64,000 nucleotides of DNA from the NCBI RefSeq assembly GCF_002812705.1, contig NZ_CP025030.1, positions 434,001 to 498,000 of the forward strand, in the 5' to 3' direction. A program made the translations under genes and the position numbers. Below the pieces are notes generated by a model. The model had not been told where the DNA came from, made no database searches, and saw only the letters and a list, made by a program, of their open reading frames with translations. The stretch is from Achromobacter spanius. GTDB lineage: Bacteria > Pseudomonadota > Gammaproteobacteria > Burkholderiales > Burkholderiaceae_B. This document shows, piece by piece, positions 9,547-18,300 of the stretch (the first letter of the stretch is position 1; each line of letters starts with the position of its first letter).

Positions 9547-10164
9547 ATGTCCAAACATATCCATTTATCACGTTTGTTCGCAGTGGCCGCCTGCTCGCTC
9601 GCAAGCACCGCAATCACTGGATGTGCGGCCGTTTCGGCCATCGGCGCAGTGGCCGGTTTGACCGGTAATGCGATGGAGATGGCGGGCTTGAAAAAGCAGG
9701 AAAACGCGCCCGTGGAAGTGAAATTGACGGTGCACGCCGGAGAAAATTTGAACGCCGGCAGCGGACAAGCGACGGCGGTAGTTACAAAAATATACTACCT
9801 GAAGAATCCTGAGCAATTCCAACGTGCGCCGCTCACGCAATTGATAGACACTGCGCAGGAGAAAACCGCGCTGGGGGAAACGGTGCTGGGTTCGCGCGAG
9901 CTCACGCTCACGCCGGGACAGCGTGTCGAGACCGTTGAAAAAGTCCCCAAGCAAGCGGAATACATCGCGGTTGCCGGGCTGTTCTATGCGCCGGCGCCGA
10001 TGCGTTGGAAGTACGTATTCAAAGTCGACGACGTTGAAGACAGTGGCATTGTCCTGGGCGCGCACGCCTGCGCGCTGACGGTCGCCACTGGCAAACCCAC
10101 GTTGCCGGCGGGCATACCAACCTACGACCCGTCTCGCCTTTCCGGCGTCCAGTGTCCCGGTTGA
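9547..10164 (+). CDS. tssJ: T6SS outer-membrane lipoprotein TssJ (SciN)
   Basis: TssJ is anchored to the inner face of the outer membrane and binds the periplasmic part of TssM, completing the membrane complex. The 205-residue protein has a signal peptide with lipobox ITGC (Cys26), a short hydrophobic Gly/Ala segment, and the TssJ beta-sandwich with the pattern VKLTVHAGENLNAGSGQ, the YYLKNPEQF segment and a C-terminal ACALTVATG region. It begins the tssJ-tssK-tssL-vgrG run. The cysteine at the end (VQCPG) is extra to the core fold. Confidence 0.9.
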   Translation: MSKHIHLSRLFAVAACSLASTAITGCAAVSAIGAVAGLTGNAMEMAGLKKQENAPVEVKLTVHAGENLNAGSGQATAVVTKIYYLKNPEQFQRAPLTQLIDTAQEKTALGETVLGSRELTLTPGQRVETVEKVPKQAEYIAVAGLFYAPAPMRWKYVFKVDDVEDSGIVLGAHACALTVATGKPTLPAGIPTYDPSRLSGVQCPG

Positions 10165-10228
10165 CGCGCACCGCGCGACTGCCCGCCTTCTATATATATA
10201 GAGATAGAAAGACCTGAAGGAGCGTCAC

Positions 10229-11575
10229 TTGAGTTATTCAGCCAAAGTCCTCTGGGGTGAGGGCTTGTTCCTCCGCCCGCAGCATTTTCAGCGGCAGGAT
10301 GCGTATCACGAAGACCGCTTGGCCGAGATGGCCCGCGCGCTGCATCCCTATGCCTGGGGCCTGCGCTCGGCGCGTTTCGATGCCTCGGCGCTGGCCAACG
10401 GCATGTTGCGCGCCATTGAAATGACGGCCGTGTTTCCCGACGGCGAGCTCTACAACGCGCCGCACGGCGACGAGCTTCCCCCGCCCGTCGCGCTGACCGC
10501 GCTGGATGGCGTGAGCGAAGCGGTGTTCTATCTGGCCATCCATCCGCTCAAGGCCATCGGCGGCAACTACCGCGACGGCCAGGCGGCAGCCAGCTTCGAC
10601 ACCCGCTACACGCACGACAACGCCCCCGCGCCCGACCTGTACACCGGCGCCACCACGGCCGAACTGACCTACCTGCGCAAAGACGTGCGGCTGATTTCCG
10701 AATTCGAGCCGCGCGACGAACTGCTGGCGATTCCGGTGGCGCGCGTGCGCCGCACGGCCAGCGCCGGCTACGAACTGGACACCTCGTTCATCGCGCCCAG
10801 CCTGTCGCTGACGGCCTCCGGCGCGCTGCATGAACAACTGCGCCGCCTGCTGGACGCGCTACAGGCCAAGGTCAACGCGCTGTACGGCTTTCATCGCGAG
10901 CCCAGCAAGAACATCATTGAATTCCGCTCGGGCGACGTGGCTTCCTTCTGGCTGCTGCACACCGCCAACGAAGCCTACGCCACGCTGTCGCACCTGTTCC
11001 ATCACCCGCAACTGCATCCCGAACGCCTGTTCCAGGAACTGGCGCGGCTGGCGGGCGCGCTGATGACCTTTTCAAAGGTGCATACGCTGGCCGACCTGCC
11101 GGTGTACCGCCACGATGCCCCCGGCCCGGCGTTCGCGCGCATGGACGAGATTCTGCGCGACCTGCTGGAAACGGTGATCTCGACGCGCTACTTCTCCATC
11201 GTGCTGGAAGAGCTGCGGCCGTCGTTCCACATGGGTCGGCTGGATTCCGACAAGCTAGACGAAACGACCTCGCTCTACCTGTCGGTGCAAGCCGCGATGC
11301 CCGCACGCGAGCTCTCGGAAAGCGTGCCCATGCGCTTCAAGGTGGGCGCCCCGGAAGACGTCGACAAGCTGGTGCTGTCCGCCATGCCGGGCGTGCCGCT
11401 GACCTATACGCCGCAAGTGCCGCCCGCCGTGCCCGTGAAGCCCGGCGCGGTGTACTTCGCGCTGCAAACACGCGGTTCGCTTTACGACCGCATGCTGCAA
11501 GCGCGCAGCATCGCCATCTATGCCCCCGCCGGCATTCCCGAACTCAAGCTGGATTTGATCGCAGTTACCCGATGA
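10229..11575 (+). CDS. tssK: T6SS baseplate protein TssK (TTG start)
   Basis: TssK trimers connect the baseplate to the cytoplasmic domains of TssL and TssM. The 448-residue product opens with the signature SAKVLWGEGLFLRPQHFQ. The start is a TTG at 10229: a GAAGGA ribosome site lies at 10216-10221, and an initiator here keeps the conserved N-terminus whole, with no suitable ATG nearby. An ATATATAT palindrome precedes it at about 10192-10201. The gene is followed 16 bases later by tssL, the usual K-L order. Confidence 0.95.
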   Translation: MSYSAKVLWGEGLFLRPQHFQRQDAYHEDRLAEMARALHPYAWGLRSARFDASALANGMLRAIEMTAVFPDGELYNAPHGDELPPPVALTALDGVSEAVFYLAIHPLKAIGGNYRDGQAAASFDTRYTHDNAPAPDLYTGATTAELTYLRKDVRLISEFEPRDELLAIPVARVRRTASAGYELDTSFIAPSLSLTASGALHEQLRRLLDALQAKVNALYGFHREPSKNIIEFRSGDVASFWLLHTANEAYATLSHLFHHPQLHPERLFQELARLAGALMTFSKVHTLADLPVYRHDAPGPAFARMDEILRDLLETVISTRYFSIVLEELRPSFHMGRLDSDKLDETTSLYLSVQAAMPARELSESVPMRFKVGAPEDVDKLVLSAMPGVPLTYTPQVPPAVPVKPGAVYFALQTRGSLYDRMLQARSIAIYAPAGIPELKLDLIAVTR

Positions 11576-11591
11576 CAGGAACGACATCGCC

Positions 11592-12371
11592 ATGACCGCT
11601 GACGCCCCCTCTCTGATGCCCGGCGCAACGCTGCCTCAACGTGCCGCCGAATTCCATGCCAGCCGGCCCGCCAAGTCCTTGCTGGACCTGCTCTACGACG
11701 GCTTCCTGATGCTGTTCCTGGTCAAGAGCGGGCAGGAGCCCACCGACGCCGCCGCGTTCTCGGCGCGCGTGCAGCAGTTTCTGGCCGACTACGAACGCGC
11801 CGCCAAGAAGCTGGATATTGCGGCGGAAGACATCTACGCCACCAAGTACGCCTTCTGCGCCGCCGTCGACGAAACCGTGCTGAATTCCGGCTTCGCGATA
11901 CGCGACGCCTGGATGTTGCAACCGCTGCAACTGACCTTGTTCGGCGAGCAACTGGCGGGCGAGAACTTCTTTGCGCGCCTGGAAGACCTGCGGGCGCAAG
12001 GCGCGCCGCGCCTGCAATCGCTAGAGATCTATTACATGTGCCTGCTGCTGGGCTTCCAGGGCAAGTACCTGATCGAAGGCCAGGAAAAGCTGGGCTACCT
12101 GACGGCGCGGCTGGGCGACGAGATCGCGCTGCTGCGCGGCAAGCGCACCGGCTTCGCGCCGCATTGGCCGCTGCCCGACAAGGTAGCCCACACGCTCAAG
12201 CGCGACGTGCCGCTGTGGTCGATCATGACCGTGTTCGCCCTGCTGGGCCTGCTGGCCTTCCTGGGAATGGGCCACTTTCTGAACACGGAAATGCAGACGG
12301 CGATGGCGCCGTATCACGACATCGTCAAGCTGGGTCCCCGCGCCGCGCACCTGACCATCTCGCTGCCATGA
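11592..12371 (+). CDS. tssL: T6SS inner-membrane protein TssL (DotU/ImpK)
   Basis: TssL is the tail-anchored inner-membrane partner of TssM; its cytoplasmic hook domain contacts TssK. The 259-residue protein holds the DotU pattern (LLDLLYDGFLMLFLVKSG, then KYAFCAAVDETVLNSG) and one C-terminal membrane helix at about 206-228 (IMTVFALLGLLAFLGMG). It lacks the peptidoglycan-binding OmpA extension found in some TssL proteins, which fits with a separate OmpA-family gene at 36347-37141. The TGA overlaps the vgrG ATG (ATGA), so the two are coupled. Confidence 0.95.
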   Translation: MTADAPSLMPGATLPQRAAEFHASRPAKSLLDLLYDGFLMLFLVKSGQEPTDAAAFSARVQQFLADYERAAKKLDIAAEDIYATKYAFCAAVDETVLNSGFAIRDAWMLQPLQLTLFGEQLAGENFFARLEDLRAQGAPRLQSLEIYYMCLLLGFQGKYLIEGQEKLGYLTARLGDEIALLRGKRTGFAPHWPLPDKVAHTLKRDVPLWSIMTVFALLGLLAFLGMGHFLNTEMQTAMAPYHDIVKLGPRAAHLTISLP

Positions 12372-15300
12372 ACGCTTTGCCTTCGAACCCGTCAACCGCA
12401 TCGGCCTACTTGTCGATGAACATCGCCACCCTGTCGCAACAAGCGCGCATGCTGCGCGTCAGCACGCCGCTGGATGCTGAACTGGTGGCCGAACAGATGA
12501 CGTTGCGCGAAGGCGTATCGCGCCTGTTCACGCTGACGCTGGACTGCCTGGCGGCCAGCGCCGAGCTTGATGTGGCGTCCTTGCTGGGCAAGGAGATCAG
12601 CGTCAGCCTGCTGCTGGCGGACGGTTCAATGCGCCGCTGGCATGCCGTCGTCGAAGGCGTGGACGCGCTGGGCGCCGATGGCGGCCTGGCCCGTTACCGC
12701 CTGCACGCCGCGCCCTGGCTGGCCGCGCTGGCCTTGCGGCGCGACAGCTTCATCTATCAGGACCGGTCGGTGCAGGACATCGTCAGCGAGATTTTCGCGG
12801 ACTATCCGCAGGCGGCCTTTGCGTTTGAACTCAGCGACACCCTGCCCCCGCTTGCGACCTGCACGCAGTACCGCGAGTCAGACCTGCAATTCGTCCAACG
12901 CATCCTGGCCGAAGCGGGCCTGTCGTATCGCTTTGAACATCAACAGGACGACGGCCAGGCGGCGGGTGGCGGCGCGCGCCATCGCGTCGTGATCTTCGAC
13001 GCGGGCGCGGCGCGCCCCGAAGACCCGGCGTCGCCCCTGCGCTTTCATCGCAGCGACGCCACTGAAACCCGCGACAGCATCACGCATTTCTCGGCGGCGC
13101 AGGCCGTGCGCCCCAACGCCGTGGCGCGCGCCGCCTGGAACGAACGCACGCTGACCGCGCATGCCGCGCAAAGCCGCTCGCCCGTGCAGGTGGAAGCCTT
13201 GCCGGTGCTGGAAGACTACGACTACGCCGGACACGGCCGCTACGCCGATGACGACGCCGCCGAACAAGGCGCGGCGCGCTCCTTGCGCGCCCATGAATCG
13301 CGCATCGTCCGGTTCGCGGGCGCGGGCACGGCAAGGTCCCTGGCCCCCGGCCGCTTGTTCGCGATGACCCAGCATGAACGCTATGCCGACGGCGGCGGTG
13401 GAGGCAGCGAGGGTGGCAGCAAGCAGGCGGTGGATGAACTGGCCGGCAACCGCTATGTGGTGCTGGAGGTGGTGCACGAAGCCAGCAACAACCTGGGGGC
13501 CCAGGCCACCCAGGTGCTGAACACCGCCGACATGGAACGCGGCACCTACCGCAACCGCTTCACCGCGCAGCCCGAAGCGGCCGCGCTGATTCCCGCGTGG
13601 CGCCCCCGCCCCACCGCCCCCGAAAGCCTGGCCGCCGTGGTGGTCAGCGCCAGCGACGCCCCCATCACGTCCGACCGCGACCTGCGCGTCAAGGTGCAAT
13701 TCCCCTGGCAGCGCGGCGACAAGCCCCTGACGGGCGGCCTGCCGCATCGCACGCACGGCGACGCCAGCGGCAACGCCCCCGGCGACGAACGCTCGGGCAC
13801 CTGGCTGCGCGTGGCCAGCGCCCAAGCCGGCCCCAACTGGGGCGCGCATCACCTGCCCCGGGGCGGCACCGAGGTCATCGTGGAATTTATTGATGGCGAT
13901 ATCGACAGACCGGTTGTTGCCGGTCAGCTCTACAACGACGCCGATCTTCCGCCCTGGTCCGCCGGCGAGAATGCCGAGACCAATCACGCGGGCGTGCTGA
14001 GCGGATGGCATAGCCAAGGCCTGGACGGCGCGGGCCGCAACCAATGGGTCTTTGACGACACGCGCGGCAAACTGCGCACGCGGCTGGCCAGCTCCACCGC
14101 CGCGACCCAGCTTGGGCTGGGTCATCTGGTTGAACAGGAACTGGACGACGCCAACCGTGGCGCATGGCGCGGCACGGGCTTTGAACTGCGCTCCGACGCC
14201 TGGACGGTCGTGCGCTCGGGCCAGGGCATGCTGGTGTCGGCCACCGCGCGCGAACAAGCCAAGTCCACCCAGGCGGACGCGCAAGAAGCCTTGCTGCTGC
14301 TGCGCGGCGCGCAAGACGCGTCGCGCCGCTTGAATGACAGCGCCGGCCAGCATCAGGCACGCCCGATGGCGGCGGCCGAGGGCTACGACGAACTGCTTGC
14401 CGTGCTGGACCCTGAACAAGACGGGCGCTATACCGCCCAGGTCAACGGCCAGGCCGCCGGCAAGGCCGCGAACGGCCAACGCACCGACTCGGCCGCCGTT
14501 GAACGCATCAACGGCCCGCATCTGCTGATCGACGCGCCGAATTCCCTGAACCTGGCCACCCCCGCCAGCGCCGTGCTGCATGCGGGCGAACACCTGCACG
14601 CCACCGCGCAGTCGGACGCGCACGTGGCCGCGCAGCAGACGTATTCGGCGGTCTCGGCGCGCTCGGCCAGCGTGTTCGCGCAGCAGGGCCCGATTCGCGC
14701 CATCTCGGCGCAGGCACCGGTGTCGCTGCACGCGCACACCGACATCCTGGAAGCGCTGGCAGGCCAGGACATCACCGTGACCTCGTCGGCCGAAGGCATC
14801 GAGATCCTGGGCAACCAGCGCGTGACCTTGCAGGCCGCGGGCGGCAGCGTCACGCTGGACGGCGCCGACATCGTGTTCAAGGGGCCGGGCCTGTTCTCGG
14901 TCAAGGGCGCCACGCACAACTTCGTCGGCCCCGGCAGCGACGCCGCCAACCTGCCCGCCTTGCCCAGCACCACCGTCGACGACCCACTGATCGTCAGCGC
15001 GGAACTGGTACACAAGGACGGCGCGATGGCGTCTGCCGCCAAGAAGGCGGCCTCTGGATTAATGGCGGGCTTCGGCGGTGCAGCCGGCGCTGGCGCTGCC
15101 GGCGTTGGGACTGCCGGGCTGGGCGACATCATGCCCAGCGGTTTGGCGGAACTGGGCCAGAAGGCTGCGGGCGCGGCGTCCAAGCTGTCGCAGCTTGCCG
15201 GCCAGGCGAATACGCTGGCCGGGATGGCCAAGAACCCGATGGGCGCGCTGTCTGCCGCGCCGGGCTTGCTGGGCAACACCAGCCCTGCCATCGGCGGCAT

Positions 15301-18300
15301 GCTCAGTAGCGCCAAGAGCGCCATGGGCATGGTCTCGCAGGCGCAGGCTTTGGCCGCGAACCCCATGTCGGCCCTGCCGACTGCGTCGAAGCTGCTTGGC
15401 TCGGTAGCGCCGGGTGCAAGCGGCATGATCGATTCCGCCGCATCGGCGGCCGGCAAGGTGTCACAAGCCGCCGCGCTGATCAAGGACCCGTCGGCGGCAC
15501 TGCCGGCTGCCACGGAAATGCTGGCTTCGGTTGCGCCGGAAGGGGCATCGACGATGATTTCCGGAGCGGCGGAGTTCGCGGGGATGGGCTCGGGTGCGGG
15601 GTCGGGTGTTGGTTCAAGTGTTGGATCGGGCGTAGCCTCGGGTGTTGGAACAGACGCTGGCGCAAGCGCCGTTGCGGGCGGAGCCGCCTCGCAAGCATCG
15701 GGTGACGCAGCCACGTCCGTGGCTAGCGCCGCACCGGCCGCGTCTTCCACATCTACAGCATCTGCTGCATCTGCCACATCCGCCGCTGCTGATCCGGCTG
15801 TCAGCTCGTCCACCGTCGCGTCAGAACCTTCGATTGCAAGCACGTCCCCATCCGCGTCGCCGCCTGTCGCCAGCGCTACACCGGCGAATGCCGCTACGGG
15901 TGCGCCCTTCGTTGGGACGACCGCTGTGGATACACCTTCGACAGGTTCGCTTGGCGCATCACCCGTGGCAACGGCGGATTCCGCATCGGCGCCATCGACC
16001 GTTGCGTCCGTCGCGACCGTGGGTCAGCCGTCGGTTACCGCCGCAGGCGCGGCGGCTGGCGCGTCTTCATTGGCCTCTGTCGTCAGGCCCACGGGTGCGT
16101 CCTTCGATGCGCCCTCCATGGGTTCGGCTTCAGATGCCTTCGTAGCACCTACCCTTGAAACCGCAGGATCGCCAACCTCGTTGCTGTCCTCCCCCGTCTT
16201 CACGGCGTCTGCGGCAAGCCCCGCCTTGCCCGACATTGGCGCTTCGACTGCACCCGCGCTAGCCGACCCGGCGGTCGGCGGCATCACGGGGGCCATCGCA
16301 ACGCCTCAGGCAATCGCCGCGACAGATCTCGGCATGCCGACTGTCGGCACCAGCCAGATCGCGACGTCCATGCCTGCCGACACATCCATCAATGCTTTGC
16401 CTGCCGGCTCGCTTTTCGGTGCTGACGCCAGCACAGTTTCCACGGCGCTTAGCAACGCGTCCGACACGACGCTGGACGTGGCAAGCGCATCGACGCTGGC
16501 GACGACGGACCACCCGCCGATGTCTGCCGCCGCAGCGCTCGTGAGCGCTTCCGGCAGCGGCAATGGCCTGCTCACCGCCGCCGTCGCGACGGCAGGCGCG
16601 GCCACCTCGCTGCGCGCGCACGCGAATGACCAAGGCCAAGCGCGCGTTACCGACGATTCCGAAGCATCTGGCACGTCGGCTATGTGCGAGGTGTCGGCCG
16701 ACTCTCCTGCTTTGGCTAACGCGCCTGACTCGACCCGTCTTTCTGCATCGGCCGCCACCTCGGCGTCGGACTCTTCTTCTTCGGCCTCATCCCCTGCTTC
16801 CGTCAGCCCAACCGGATCCGTCGATTCGGTTGCCCGCGATACCGCAACCGCTGCGACGGCGGCTGCGACTGCATTCCACGCGACGGCAAGCACCGAACCG
16901 AAGACGCGCGCGCAGTCGGAACCGAGGCTGGCTGATGCCCGCATCGCAGCCGGCTCTGCCGCACTCCACGTCACATCCGACACCGCGTCCGCCCAGGCAA
17001 ACGGCAATGCCGCACACTCGACGCACGCCGCCAGCTCCTCAAACGCCGCGACGACACCGCCTTCGTCGTCCTTCACCGCCCCCGGCACGCCCGTTGTGCA
17101 AGACGCGGCTTCGGTCGACGCACGCGCCGATGCTCGCGAGGCGCAGGGCGTATCCGCGTTGCCCAACGCCACGTTGCTTGCGTCCCTGGCCGCCAGCGCA
17201 GGCGCCTTGTTTGCCAGCGCGGCTAATGCAGCCAGCAATGCGGCGAACGCGACACCGTCGGCGACCGCTGCTGGCGGCGCGATGTCTGGCGCCGTCGACC
17301 TGGGCAACGTTGACCCATCGGCCGCCACGTTGCAAGGGGTCAACCTGCCCGACGCCGCAAGCGGCGCAGCGGCGTCCTCCGCCGCGGGCATGGCGAACGA
17401 CGAAACGCTCGTGCAACTGACAGGCGCCGACCACGGCACGAACTTGGCGACGATCACTTCCGCTGATGTCTCCGCCGCTGATGTCTCCGCTGGTGTCTCC
17501 ACTGAGGTTTCCGCTGGGGTGCCCGCTGAGATGTCCGCTGATATCCCCGCCAATATCTCCGCTGACGCAGCAAGCCTTGCCACGCCTGATGCCGACACAT
17601 TGATCGCATCAAGCGACACCATGCCGACGACCGGCGGCCTGTCTGGCGACGCACCGCCCCTGCCCCCCGGCGTCTCCACGCAAACGCCTGGCTTCGTTTC
17701 CAACACGCAGAGCCCCCTGCCGCAAGGCGCGGGCCTGCCCGGCGGCCCAGGAGAAGGAGGCCTGAACCTTCCCGGCACACAAGCCTCTGCTGGCGCAAGC
17801 GCGGCATCCGGCGTGGCGGGCGTCGGTGCCGCTGGTGCAGGTGCAGGTGCAGGTGCTGGTGCTGGTGCAGGTGCCACCAGCGCGGACCTGGGAGCCTCCG
17901 GCAGCAGCGCGGCAGGCTCGACCACCGCCACGACCACCGCCGCTACCGGCTCCACCAACAGCGTCGCCACCGCCGCCGCGCCCTCGGCGGCCCAGGCTGG
18001 CGCCGAGACCGGCGCCGCAGCCACCGCCCCCACGAATGCCGGCACGGCCTCCGTGGCCGGAGACTCCAGGGTTGCCGATGGAGCCGGAAGCGAATCCGCC
18101 TCTGTTGCGTCGGCAGGCACGGGCGCCAACACGCCTGGCAACGCGTCGGCCAACGCATCGGCCACCGCCACCTCTCCCTCGACAGCAACGGCCAGCACAG
18201 CCTCCGCCAACGGCGCGTCGCCCTCAGCCGCCCCGTCCTCGCCCGCCGGTAGCGCTCCCATTCCCAAGGCGCCCGCCGCCACCCCTCCCGCCTCGGCAGG

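Noticed and set aside
12038..12367. Longer start for the giant VgrG inside tssL
   Set aside because: The extra 110 residues are out-of-frame tssL sequence. The ATG at 12368, overlapping the tssL stop, begins a normal VgrG N-terminus.
12878..15013. 711-codon open frame antisense to the VgrG spike domains
   Set aside because: No conserved motif; explained by the coding pattern of vgrG.
17834..17875. Phase-variable on/off switch
   Set aside because: The repeat unit is six bases, so copy-number change cannot shift the frame.
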